Positions 17,084 to 26,008 of a DNA stretch of 64,000 bases are shown in pieces (within the stretch, counting starts at the first letter, position 1; every line of letters starts with the position of its first letter). The notes below the pieces were generated by a model. It was not told the DNA's origin, did no database searches, and worked only from the letters and a program-made list of their open reading frames with translations. A program made the translations under genes and the position numbers. Location: positions 8,488 to 72,487 of the forward strand of contig JBGTJE010000018.1 in assembly GCA_041745295.1 (NCBI GenBank), in the 5' to 3' direction. This stretch comes from JANMEB01 sp041745295 (lineage in GTDB: Bacteria > Planctomycetota > Planctomycetia > Pirellulales > Pirellulaceae).

Positions 17084-18349
17084 ATGAATTTTCTGATGGC
17101 ATCCTGCCTGATGGCGGCCTCGGCGCTGTGGCAAGACGAAATGGACCCGAGCTTGGAACAGAAGGTCGCCACGATCCTGAGGTCGCTGGACGACGAACAA
17201 CTGCCGCAGCGGCGAGACGCCGAGAATGCGCTCGCGGAACTTGGGCCGGCGGCCAATCAAATCCTCGATCGCGTTGCCCCCGATCTGTCGGCAGATGCCC
17301 AACAAGCAGTGGCTCGCGTCCAAAAACTCTGGGATCAGCAACGCGCCAATGCCATGCTCAAAGCGACGCCGATTTCCCTGCAAGGCAGAATGAGCTTGGC
17401 CAGTGCATTCCGTTCACTCGGCAATCAGGCGGGCGTCACGATTGTGGGAACCGATGAACTCGCCGACGAGATTGAAGTCGATCTGCAGGGCGTGGAGTTT
17501 TGGCGGGCACTCGATCAAGTGATGGCGGGAACCAGTTTGAGCCTTTATCCCTACGGCGCTGAGCAAGGCGAGTTGCGCGTCATCGATTTGGCTCCTGAAG
17601 GGAAACGCCCGCCGCCTTTAGTTTGCTACGACGGGCCGTTTCGAATTGAAGCGGTTCGCTGCGAATCGACTAGGGACTATCTACGGCCTTCCGCCGATCA
17701 GTCGCGCGTGATACTGGGAATTAATTGGGAGCCGCGCCTTCGCCCGATCGCCTTTCAACAAGCCATGTTAGAGATCGAGGCCGTCGGCGACATCAGCGAA
17801 GACGTCGTTCGGCCCCAACAGGCCGACGGGGTTATCGAAGCGACGGTTCAGCCAGAGATTCCGTATGCTGAAATCACTTTGCCTTTTGAATTGGCGCCGC
17901 CCAAGACGACGCAACTATCGACCTTGTCCGGGACGATGTACGCAATAATTCCAAGCGTTCCGGAAAAATTTCAATTCGACGACCTCGATGAAAAATCGGC
18001 CGGAACCGAGATCCGCAAAGGGGGACTGGTGGTTCGGTTCGAGGGTTGGAGCGCGGAAGCAGAGGGTTCGATTTTTGCCCTGCGCCTTCGACTCCATTTC
18101 GACAACGAAAATGGAGCGCTCGATTCGTTTCGCTCGTGGATTTCGAACAACCAAGTCGAATTGAATGACGGAATGGGAACGGCGTACAAGCCGGTGGGAA
18201 TCGAAGTTTCCAAGCAGTCTGCCGGAGAGGTCGCGATGCGATATCTTTTTCAGAAGGATCCGACCTCCCTGAATCTTGAGTATTGGTCCTCGACCAACAT
18301 CTTCAAAATACCGATCAAGATTGATTTGCGCAATTTGATTTTGCCCTAA
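17084..18349 (+). CDS. Hypothetical protein with HEAT-like N-terminal helices
   Basis: 421 residues from the ATG at 17084, preferred because GGAGAG lies 4 bp upstream (17074-17079). An in-frame start at 17027 is less supported. The first ~16 residues are hydrophobic (MNFLMASCLMAASAL) and may be a short signal peptide. Residues about 25-90 form amphipathic helices (ILRSLDDEQLPQRRDAENAL, ELGPAANQILDRV) like a HEAT repeat pair. The remainder is predicted beta-rich with no motif I recognise. It precedes the parvulin-like gene by 56 bp on the same strand, so the two may be co-transcribed. Confidence 0.6.
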   Translation: MNFLMASCLMAASALWQDEMDPSLEQKVATILRSLDDEQLPQRRDAENALAELGPAANQILDRVAPDLSADAQQAVARVQKLWDQQRANAMLKATPISLQGRMSLASAFRSLGNQAGVTIVGTDELADEIEVDLQGVEFWRALDQVMAGTSLSLYPYGAEQGELRVIDLAPEGKRPPPLVCYDGPFRIEAVRCESTRDYLRPSADQSRVILGINWEPRLRPIAFQQAMLEIEAVGDISEDVVRPQQADGVIEATVQPEIPYAEITLPFELAPPKTTQLSTLSGTMYAIIPSVPEKFQFDDLDEKSAGTEIRKGGLVVRFEGWSAEAEGSIFALRLRLHFDNENGALDSFRSWISNNQVELNDGMGTAYKPVGIEVSKQSAGEVAMRYLFQKDPTSLNLEYWSSTNIFKIPIKIDLRNLILP

Positions 18350-18405
18350 CTCGACGAGAAAATACGACGCATGCTTCTGGAGTCGACATTTCGTTGGAAA
18401 ATTCC

Positions 18406-19428
18406 ATGCCAACTCGAATCGCACGTGTTAACGTTGCGCTTGCCCGGTTGCTTTTCGCCGTTTGCTGGGCGTTTATCGCCCTAACCCACTCGCGTTGCGT
18501 CAGCCAGTCCACCGAACCGCAGATTGCTGCGACGGTCGCCAAAAACGTGGTAACCGTGGAGCTCGTCGAAAAGCTCCTCGCTCGGTCGCTCGATGATCGC
18601 CCCCTCAGCCAATCCGTAAAGACGCTGATGCAAGCCAAGGCATTGGATCAATTGGTGGGCCAGTTATTGGTCATCGAGTACTTGCGAACTCAGGGAAAGT
18701 TGGCGTCCGACGCAGATGTTCAGTTGTCGTTGGAACGGCTGTTAGAGGAACTAGGGACAGTGGAGCAAACACTCGAACAATACTTGGCAGAACAAGGTCT
18801 TACGCGAAACGGGTTGCTGAACCAGTTAAGTTTTCGACTAAGTTGGGTCCGATACCTGGACGCATCGCTGACGGACGAGAATCTGCATAAGCACTTTGAT
18901 CGCTTCCGCCGAGAGCTGGATGGCAGCCAAGTAAACGTCAGCCATTTACTGTTGAAGGTGGAAGCGACAGATCCGGTACGGGTGACGGAAGTTCAGAACA
19001 AAGCAGTGCAAATCCGCAATCGCGTGCTTCAAGGCGAAATCCAATGGCTCGACGCGGTGCGCGAACATTCCCAGGCGGCGAGTCGTGCGGCGGGTGGCGA
19101 CTTAGGTTGGATCGGACGCTGGTCACCGATGCCCGAATCGTTTTCCAAAGCTGCATTTTTGCTGGAGCCTGGACAAATCAGCCTCCCGATTCGGACCGAA
19201 TTTGGCGTTCATTTAATTCGTTGCGAGGTGGTTGAACCTGGCACGGCGGCCTGGGAAAGAGTCGAGCCGGCGGTTCGTCGGCATTCGACCCAATACCTTT
19301 TTGATTGGATTGTCGAGCGCCAGCGCGAGAAAACGCCGCCTCATTATAGCGGTTTGTACCCCTATCTCGACGCGACAAACGGGCAAGTGATCGAGGCGAA
19401 GCCTTCTCCCAAGCCAGCGGCGAAATGA
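18406..19428 (+). CDS. Exported parvulin-type peptidyl-prolyl isomerase (SurA/PrsA-like)
   Basis: 340 residues from the ATG at 18406; a TTG 12 bp upstream is the alternative. A signal sequence spans about residues 8-30. A helical SurA-N-like segment lies around 45-160, followed by one parvulin (rotamase) domain near 170-285 with VSHLLLKV, SRAAGGDLGWIGRW, FSKAAFLLEPGQISLPIRTE and FGVHLIR, the standard motif order. Such proteins help fold exported proteins in the periplasm. Only one parvulin domain is present, against two in E. coli SurA. It is convergent with the pseudo-HtrA gene. Confidence 0.85.
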   Translation: MPTRIARVNVALARLLFAVCWAFIALTHSRCVSQSTEPQIAATVAKNVVTVELVEKLLARSLDDRPLSQSVKTLMQAKALDQLVGQLLVIEYLRTQGKLASDADVQLSLERLLEELGTVEQTLEQYLAEQGLTRNGLLNQLSFRLSWVRYLDASLTDENLHKHFDRFRRELDGSQVNVSHLLLKVEATDPVRVTEVQNKAVQIRNRVLQGEIQWLDAVREHSQAASRAAGGDLGWIGRWSPMPESFSKAAFLLEPGQISLPIRTEFGVHLIRCEVVEPGTAAWERVEPAVRRHSTQYLFDWIVERQREKTPPHYSGLYPYLDATNGQVIEAKPSPKPAAK

Positions 19429-19444
19429 TTCAACGCATTACCTG

Positions 19445-21343
19445 CTATTCATGTCCGTCCGCATCGAGCGAAAACACGTATCGGATTTCGCAAACTCGCG
19501 CGTCGATGATCGTAATCCCGTCAGTAGAGCGAAACGAAAGCCTGGGCAAGAACTTGCCAATCAAAAACCAGTGACTGCCTGGGATGAAAATCGGCCCCTC
19601 GTGGCGGACCGATGTAAAAATATGTCGTTCGTCATCGCCCAATCGAAAAATGACAAACGGCGGATTATCCAAGTCTTGCAAGCCGTTGCGAACGACGTCG
19701 CCGAATGCGGCAAAACCGTTCGCGTTGCCGGCGAATTCCCATGCCCATTGATTGATTGCAGCTGCGCTTTCGGGATGATCGTGCAGCGACCGCTGCAATT
19801 GGGTCTGGAATCGATCGAGGGTATCGTCGAGAAATGCCTGAGCTTCCAGGCGTTGATCGTCCGACAATTTATCACTTTGGAAGAGCTCGTCCAATTGCAG
19901 GACGGATTCAGAAAAATCGCCAAGTGTTTGAAATTGTTCCGCTGTCTGCGGAAGGAATTTGTATTCGGTAATCGATTGGATCAGTTGTTGCAACCGCTCC
20001 GCCGCACCAAACGCAGGGGATTCGGCAGCGGGCAAACGCTGTTTGATTGCCTCGGCCGTCGATATCAACTCGGCGACATGCGGATTAATGGGAAAGGGTG
20101 TCGCGGTTCGCGGCGGGTTTTTGAGCAGTTCCTGGATCCAATGACCCGGGCAGGCGACGGCGTTGGATTGCTCCGAAACCGTCGTCAGCAGCGCAACCAG
20201 TTCTCCCGCGAAATTAAATACGGACGCTCCAGGCACAAAGCGGTCGTGGGGTACTTCTCCGACGATCCAGCTCGTTGACGTTCCCGCATCCAGCTTGAGC
20301 TGGGACATGGAGTCCTTCAAGGGTGGCATCAATCGTTCCAATGTTTGGACCTGGCGAATAGGGAAATCGGCAATCCAAATGCGATGAGTCGTCTGGGGCG
20401 GCGATGCAACGACGCAGCGATCACCGGGTAATGCCGAATTCGGATTTCCAAATTTCAAGTTCGCAAACGTCGAAACGAATCTACGATTAATCTCGACGAC
20501 CGCCAGATCGCGCGACTCGTCTTTCGCCAGCAAACCGCGGACTTGGTCGTTCAGTTCCCCCAGCGGCGCACCGGCAACGAGGGCTTTGGCCGCCGAGCAT
20601 ACTTCAATCGAAACCGCGTCATGGATCGCATTGAAGCTCGTAGCGACGTAGCCGCGCGAATCCACGATCACGCCGGCAACCGTGCGCGTTTCGCTGGGGG
20701 TATGCACCTCCAGGCGAACCAAATGCGGGTGGATCTTGGTCCAGAGCGAATAGTAGTCCTCGCGCCGGCCCAACCGCAATTCATCCCAGTCTTGATCCGA
20801 ATTCGCAACCGCGTTCGATTCGCCCTTAGACGCCGGCTTCGAGTTGGGAGATTCAACCGTCGGCGAGACAGCAATCCTGGGCATTCGGCCTGGTGGTGCG
20901 AGAATCCCCGAGGCTGGCGACGAACGGGACGCGCCAAGATTCGCGATCGAAAAGCCCGCCCCAATGACCAGTAGCGCGGTCAACAAGCCGCCAAGCAGCC
21001 AGATCCCTGCCTTGTTCTTGTTACTGTTTGCGATGCGCGAAACGCGCGACGTGGCGCTCGTATCCGGCAACCCGGACCATTCGTTATCGATTGACGATTC
21101 GTTTGTCGGCGCCGGTCCTGGGAGGGAGACGGTCTCGGTGCGATGTCGCCGCTGGGCTACGACGCGGGGAACCGGCATTGCTTGGACGGGCAACTCAGAA
21201 TGCGAACCCTCGGGCGACTCGCACAGCAATGACTTGGAAATCAAAAACCGATATCGGCAAAATGGGCAATCAAATTCCGTATTCGCGGGCCCTGCGAACG
21301 GACTCTCCGCCTCGCAGGCAGGGCATTCAACCATTCGAGTCAT
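19445..21343 (-). CDS. Membrane-anchored trypsin/HtrA-like protein with zinc ribbon; catalytic His apparently lost
   Basis: 632 residues. An N-terminal zinc ribbon has Cys7-x2-Cys10 and Cys26-x2-Cys29. A transmembrane helix lies near 114-135. The serine-protease-like domain spans about 200-400: in GYVATSFNAIHDA the His of the HtrA TNNHV motif aligns with Asn238. The Asp (SRDLAVVEI, Asp279) is kept. The Ser region is GASVFN (Ser374) rather than GNSGGP. It is therefore probably a non-catalytic pseudo-protease, unless His241 substitutes. The helical and beta-rich C-terminus (about 400-632) is unrecognised. No PDZ domain was seen. Start ATG at 21343. Confidence 0.65.
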   Translation of the reverse strand: MTRMVECPACEAESPFAGPANTEFDCPFCRYRFLISKSLLCESPEGSHSELPVQAMPVPRVVAQRRHRTETVSLPGPAPTNESSIDNEWSGLPDTSATSRVSRIANSNKNKAGIWLLGGLLTALLVIGAGFSIANLGASRSSPASGILAPPGRMPRIAVSPTVESPNSKPASKGESNAVANSDQDWDELRLGRREDYYSLWTKIHPHLVRLEVHTPSETRTVAGVIVDSRGYVATSFNAIHDAVSIEVCSAAKALVAGAPLGELNDQVRGLLAKDESRDLAVVEINRRFVSTFANLKFGNPNSALPGDRCVVASPPQTTHRIWIADFPIRQVQTLERLMPPLKDSMSQLKLDAGTSTSWIVGEVPHDRFVPGASVFNFAGELVALLTTVSEQSNAVACPGHWIQELLKNPPRTATPFPINPHVAELISTAEAIKQRLPAAESPAFGAAERLQQLIQSITEYKFLPQTAEQFQTLGDFSESVLQLDELFQSDKLSDDQRLEAQAFLDDTLDRFQTQLQRSLHDHPESAAAINQWAWEFAGNANGFAAFGDVVRNGLQDLDNPPFVIFRLGDDERHIFTSVRHEGPIFIPGSHWFLIGKFLPRLSFRSTDGITIIDARVCEIRYVFSLDADGHE

Positions 21344-21484
21344 GAATTATTAGTTTCGTTGAGTTAGTCGTACGCGCGGGTACGAGCGTTCAACCGAGCG
21401 AGGCGAGGCATTGATTATCGTATCGGGTGACGGGCGTGTCGACAATTATCGTTTCCAAAGCACAGAAGCCGCTGAGCGACGACG

Positions 21485-22138
21485 TCAGGCCTTTCGGATT
21501 GCGACGGGCTTAGGTCGACGGGGAAAACAACCCACGCAAATCTGGCAAACCGTGCCGTCGCAGCCACGTGCCGTGCAATACTCTCGTCCGAAATAGATGA
21601 TTTGCAAATGCAGTAGGTTCCACGATTCGATCGGGAACAGCTGCTTGAGATCGGCTTCGGTTTGCACGACGCTTTTGCCAGAAGTCAGCTTCCATCGCTG
21701 GGCGAGTCGGTGGATGTGGGTGTCGACGGGAAACGCCGGAACGCCGAACGCCTGGGACATGACGACGCTGGCCGTTTTATGGCCGACGCCAGGCAACTGC
21801 TCCAGCTCGGCAAAGTCGGCCGGCACTTTTCCCCCGAAACGCTCGACCAGATCCCGCGAAAGTTCGACGATTGCCCGGGACTTGCGCGGCGCCAAACCGC
21901 AGGGACGAATGATCGCTTCGATCTGCGGCGCACTCAATCGCGCCATTTTTTGCGCGCTGTTGGCCAATTTGAACAACGCCGGCGTGACCTGGTTGACGCG
22001 CACATCGGTGCACTGTGCGCTGAGTACCACCGCGATCAACAGCGTGAAGGGATCGCGATGGTCCAGTGGAATATCAGGCTGAGGATACAATTCGCTCAAC
22101 CTGCGCGCGATAAAGTCCGCTCGTTCTCGCCGAGTCAT
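21485..22138 (-). CDS. nth: Endonuclease III (DNA glycosylase/AP lyase)
   Basis: 217 residues, normal family length. The helix-hairpin-helix LPGVGHKTA contains the catalytic lysine (Lys121), and VDTHIHRLAQRW contains the catalytic Asp139. Upstream, LLIAVVLSAQCTDVRVN is a family signature. The enzyme removes oxidised pyrimidines and cuts at abasic sites. The C-terminal cysteines (188, 193, 198, 201, 204) suggest a 4Fe-4S cluster, but their spacing differs from the C-x6-C-x2-C-x5-C of the E. coli enzyme. It is about 116 bp downstream of the cyclophilin array on the same strand. Confidence 0.93.
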   Translation of the reverse strand: MTRRERADFIARRLSELYPQPDIPLDHRDPFTLLIAVVLSAQCTDVRVNQVTPALFKLANSAQKMARLSAPQIEAIIRPCGLAPRKSRAIVELSRDLVERFGGKVPADFAELEQLPGVGHKTASVVMSQAFGVPAFPVDTHIHRLAQRWKLTSGKSVVQTEADLKQLFPIESWNLLHLQIIYFGREYCTARGCDGTVCQICVGCFPRRPKPVAIRKA

Positions 22139-22253
22139 GGCCAGGGTTCAATTGTGGAAAGTTGATCGGATCTGACGCCTTGCAACGCATACCGGCCCGC
22201 GAGTCATTACAAATCGGGCCGGTACTGCGGAAGAGGCTCTCGCAAGGAAGAGG

Positions 22254-23375
22254 CTATTTTGCCGGATCCGACGAGGCTGGCTTTTCGTTGATCTTGGTCG
22301 GCACATACTCATGACCTCGGTCGCGAACCACTTCCGCCGAAACGATCGTATCAGCCTCGATGCCAGGAATCGGGCCGACCTCGGTGTGATTCCGCGTGAG
22401 TTGATCGAGCACATCCAGACCCGATATAACCCGACCGAACACCGTGTGCTTGCCGTCTAAAAACGACGTGGCTCGAAAGGTGATGAAAAACTGGGAGCCT
22501 CCCGTATCGCGACCGGCGTGGGCCATGCTCAGGGTTCCGGCGAAATGCTTGCGAAAATTCGGCTCATAGCATTCGCATTTGATGTTGTACTCGGGTCCGC
22601 CCGATCCGTCGCCTTTGGGGCAACCACCTTGGGCCATGAATCCTTCGATGACGCGATGGAACTTCAAGCCATCATAGTACTTGGCCTTGACCAAGCTGAT
22701 AAAATTGGCGACCGAGTTGGGGGCTTGGTTCTCGAACAGTTCGAGAATGATCTCGCCCTTGGAAGTCGTCAGCTTGACCTGCGGCAGGTCATTGGCTTGG
22801 TGTTCTTTTTGACGGATCAAAATCTCATCGAAAAGGTCCTTTCCGAATGGCGACAAACGAGAGGAAGTGAGCGCCGCGGAGAAAAGCTCCGGGGTTGCCC
22901 CCGCCACGAAGAGTTGATCGGCCAGGGCCAGCACGTTTCCGTCGCTGTCCGCCTTGTTGCTTGCGTTGACCATAATTCCGACGAGCGTCTTTGAAGCCCT
23001 TTCGTCTTGCGGGTCCTTGGTGATCGCAGCAATCGCCGCGGTTTGAATCGTGTCGATCAACTTATAGGCTTCGTCGACGAGATCAACGTACGTTTTCCGG
23101 GCCGATTCGGGCGCTTCATCTGCTTGGGCGGCGGACTCCGCATCTTTCAAGCGTTTGTCCATGTCGGACCATTCGGTCAGCAGTTCGTCGAGCGACTTGT
23201 CCGCGGCCGGAGGGGTTGTTTCGGTGGGTTCGGCCGCCGGTTCTTGGGTCGCGGCTTGAGCATCAGATTTTGCTGGCGGCGCATCTTGCCCTCGGAGCGC
23301 GGAACCGAAGATTGTTGCAATCGCCATGGCGAAAACCAACGCCACTGGCATGGATGAACTCATCGTAAACTTCAT
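22254..23375 (-). CDS. Exported cyclophilin-type peptidyl-prolyl isomerase, intact catalytic site
   Basis: 373 residues from the ATG at 23375 (MKFTMSSSMPVALV), giving a clear signal peptide and a 55-bp gap from the previous gene; the frame is open further upstream but overlaps that gene. A Pro/Ala/Thr-rich linker (about 35-65) and a helical region precede the cyclophilin domain (about 210-360). Catalytic-type residues are kept: FHRVIEGFMAQGG (Arg and Gln), AGTLSMAHAG, GSQFFITF and HTVFGRVISG. It is the last of three tandem cyclophilin genes on the minus strand and the only one with a fully canonical site. Confidence 0.88.
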   Translation of the reverse strand: MKFTMSSSMPVALVFAMAIATIFGSALRGQDAPPAKSDAQAATQEPAAEPTETTPPAADKSLDELLTEWSDMDKRLKDAESAAQADEAPESARKTYVDLVDEAYKLIDTIQTAAIAAITKDPQDERASKTLVGIMVNASNKADSDGNVLALADQLFVAGATPELFSAALTSSRLSPFGKDLFDEILIRQKEHQANDLPQVKLTTSKGEIILELFENQAPNSVANFISLVKAKYYDGLKFHRVIEGFMAQGGCPKGDGSGGPEYNIKCECYEPNFRKHFAGTLSMAHAGRDTGGSQFFITFRATSFLDGKHTVFGRVISGLDVLDQLTRNHTEVGPIPGIEADTIVSAEVVRDRGHEYVPTKINEKPASSDPAK

Positions 23376-23430
23376 TAAGACATTCCGTGTAATAGGGGAC
23401 CGGGAAGTATGAATGGTCACTGTCATTGAA

Positions 23431-24699
23431 CTATTCGACCTTATGGGGCTTATATTCGTGATCGCGTTTGCGCAGCACGGTTGCCTTGATGACCTTCGTG
23501 GGCACCATGCCAGGAGTCGGGAATCGCAAATTGAATTTAGCGATTTTCGGCAGGACGTCGAGACCTTCAACGATTCGACCGAACGTCGTGACGTAGCCGA
23601 AGTTAAAGGGTGCAGGGCGAATGGAAATAGTGTAAATGCTACCACCCAAGTCTTTCGATGCGATGAACATCGTCAACGCTCCGCGAAACGGGAACCGCTG
23701 GTCGGGCTTGCCCGTTTCGCAATAAATTCGATAGCCCGGCGTGCTGCGATTGTCGCTCGTTTTGCAACCATGAAACATGTGGGAGGTGAGGACGACGCTG
23801 TAAAACGTCGTGTTATCGTAATAGCCCGATTCCACCAAGCTGATATAGTTTGCGACGGTTTCCGGCGCTTCATTCTCGAAAAGTTCGAACACGAGATCGC
23901 CAGCTTCGGTTTCCAATTTAACGCGTGGCAAATCGTCCGCAGCGGCTTCCTTGGCGCGGATCTGCTGCTCCTTCTCCCAGGCCTTTTGAGACTGCACGAT
24001 TTCTTCCATGTTGGTGACGAGCGACGCGCGGACGTATCGACCTGTTTGCCGAGCCTTGTCAAAGTATGCTGCGGCTTCGTCGAAATGTTCCGTGCAAAAC
24101 GCGCTAGCCGCGACGAGGTCATGCAATTCGCTCGATTCGAAGCCGTTTTTAACGAGATCGTTCGAGTACAAAAACGCCTCATCGAGATTGCCGTTATCGT
24201 ATAACTGATCCACGAGTTTGACTAACTCTCCGCCATTGGATTTGTTGGGTTCGGCGAGGAACGTTTTGTGGCAATAGGCGGCGTAGATGAGGAGCGCTGG
24301 AAAATATTCGGCGCTCATAAATTGGTTGCTTTCCTCGTTCAACTCCGCGGTGCTTTTGATGAGTTCGCCGCGAAGCTTTCTCAATCCCTGCCGGGCCTCC
24401 CGCACCTCGGGCGTTATGTTTTCCGGCCCACCGTCTGGCGGAGGAGACGAATCAGCCCCCGGATGCTCGGCGATGAACGCGGCGACAATGGATTCTTGTG
24501 AGGCTTCCAACTCCTTTCGCTTGTCTTCAATTCCCGTTCGCTTTGCCAGCACCTTTGCGAATGTGGATCTCTCCTCCGACGCCTTAGGTTCTGGAAAAGT
24601 TTCACTGACCGGCGTGGCCGAAACCGTGTCCGAATTCCTTTGGCAGCCGGCAAGCGCAAGTGCCAACAGGATGAGTCCAAACAATGCACATAATCTCAT
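23431..24699 (-). CDS. Cyclophilin-like lipoprotein with degenerate active site
   Basis: 422 residues from the ATG at 24699, supported by GAGGA about 8 bp upstream and by the lipoprotein signal MRLCALFGLILLALALAGC (lipobox Cys19). Helical TPR-like pairs (about 130-240) precede the cyclophilin fold (about 265-415). The usual FHRVI..FM.QGG is FYSVVLTSHMFHGC here, so the catalytic Arg is gone. GSQFFI is GSIYTI. The domain probably no longer isomerises prolines and may serve as a binding module. It is the middle gene of a three-gene array that presumably arose by duplication. Confidence 0.82.
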   Translation of the reverse strand: MRLCALFGLILLALALAGCQRNSDTVSATPVSETFPEPKASEERSTFAKVLAKRTGIEDKRKELEASQESIVAAFIAEHPGADSSPPPDGGPENITPEVREARQGLRKLRGELIKSTAELNEESNQFMSAEYFPALLIYAAYCHKTFLAEPNKSNGGELVKLVDQLYDNGNLDEAFLYSNDLVKNGFESSELHDLVAASAFCTEHFDEAAAYFDKARQTGRYVRASLVTNMEEIVQSQKAWEKEQQIRAKEAAADDLPRVKLETEAGDLVFELFENEAPETVANYISLVESGYYDNTTFYSVVLTSHMFHGCKTSDNRSTPGYRIYCETGKPDQRFPFRGALTMFIASKDLGGSIYTISIRPAPFNFGYVTTFGRIVEGLDVLPKIAKFNLRFPTPGMVPTKVIKATVLRKRDHEYKPHKVE

Positions 24700-24742
24700 G
24701 GTAAAATTCCTCAGGAAAATAGGATTGAATGATCGCAAGTAT

Positions 24743-25915
24743 TTATTCCGTAATTTTCTCGGGGCGATACCCGTGATTCCGTTTGCGAAGGACCCGCGCA
24801 AATTCGATCTTGGCGGGAGTGATGCCGGGAATCTGCTGCAGTTTCTGATTGGAATCATCGACGAAGTGAGTTCGGGTCATTCGATCGAGCACGTCCAGTC
24901 CCTCGACGATACGACCGAAGACTGTGGCTCGCCCGTTCAGTACGGGAATGGGAGAAAACATCAAGTAAAACTGGCTTCCGGCCTGCCCAGTTTGATCCGA
25001 ACTGACCATCGCCAGCGACCCGCGAAAGTGTTGCCGAGCGCCTGGCTGGGCCGCTTCCGAACGTATGAAATAACCGGGGTTGCCCGCTCCGTCGTCGGTA
25101 GGACATCCGCTCGTGGCGTCGAAATGGGTCGCGACTCGAAAAAACGATCGGCCATCGTAAAATCCTTGCTCGACTAATGAAATGAAGTTCGCAACGGTAT
25201 TCGGCGCTTCGTTTTCAAACAACTCCAAGACGATGCGATGGGTGGTCTCATATTCCTGAATCTGCAATTCGACACGAGGCAGATCGTCCGCTTTCGATTC
25301 CGCGGTGCGCAATTCGGTTTCGTGGTTCCAGGCCTCCACGAGACCATCGATCGCCGACACGATTGACCCTAGCTCGGGAGGGATTCCACCCGTCAATTGA
25401 ACGAGTTTCTGCAGGCTCAACTGACATTCGTCGAAGCGATTCGTCGCGAAGGCCGAGAATATGTGGCGCACCAACAAGCCTGCGGCATCTGGAACGGTAG
25501 CCAGCGTAACTCGCCCCACCTCGTAGGCCTCTTCGTAATCGCCGATGTCGTACCGCCATTTCAGAACGAGCACCAGAAAAGACAGGACCTCCACATCGGG
25601 AGGAGATTCCGCTTCGATTCGCTTGAGCCCGGTGTCCACCAAGGAATGAAAACTATCGCGCCCTTTTTCGACCGCTTGAATCCAATTCTGGCGATACGTT
25701 TCGGCTTCATCCGCATCGCAATATCGGAAGTTCTCCAGCGCGATCACTGCGTCTTTCGCGCTTTGTTTCCAATCTCCTAGCGCGGTGGAGAATTTCTCCT
25801 GCAATTCCGTTTGCCCGTGCAAAGTCGCGAGGGGACTGCAAAATGTGGTGGTCGCAATGAATAATGCAAGCCCCACGGCCCAAGTCGCAATGGGGGCGCG
25901 ATGAAGAGGAGTCAT
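24743..25915 (-). CDS. Exported cyclophilin-like protein, partly degenerate
   Basis: 390 residues from the ATG at 25915 (MTPLHRAPIATWAVGLALF); a TTG at 25960 is the other choice. A signal peptide ends near residue 33. A helical region (about 40-225) precedes the cyclophilin fold (about 225-385). The Arg is kept in SFFRVATHF and the Gln in GSQFYLMF, but the MAQGG segment is replaced by ATSGCPTDD. Activity may be weak or absent. It is first in the array of three. The 43-bp spacing to the next gene suggests one transcript. Confidence 0.82.
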   Translation of the reverse strand: MTPLHRAPIATWAVGLALFIATTTFCSPLATLHGQTELQEKFSTALGDWKQSAKDAVIALENFRYCDADEAETYRQNWIQAVEKGRDSFHSLVDTGLKRIEAESPPDVEVLSFLVLVLKWRYDIGDYEEAYEVGRVTLATVPDAAGLLVRHIFSAFATNRFDECQLSLQKLVQLTGGIPPELGSIVSAIDGLVEAWNHETELRTAESKADDLPRVELQIQEYETTHRIVLELFENEAPNTVANFISLVEQGFYDGRSFFRVATHFDATSGCPTDDGAGNPGYFIRSEAAQPGARQHFRGSLAMVSSDQTGQAGSQFYLMFSPIPVLNGRATVFGRIVEGLDVLDRMTRTHFVDDSNQKLQQIPGITPAKIEFARVLRKRNHGYRPEKITE

Positions 25916-26008
25916 GGTCGGATCAAAAATCCACGAGATGATCGAATAACAAGAGTTCAATTATAAACATCCACTTCTCGTCGCGAAGGGCGCGAACGGA
26001 CTGCCATC

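Noticed and set aside
19451..20278. 275-residue plus-strand frame opposite the pseudo-HtrA gene
   Set aside because: No motifs and biased composition; the minus-strand frame has zinc ribbon, membrane helix and protease-like order.
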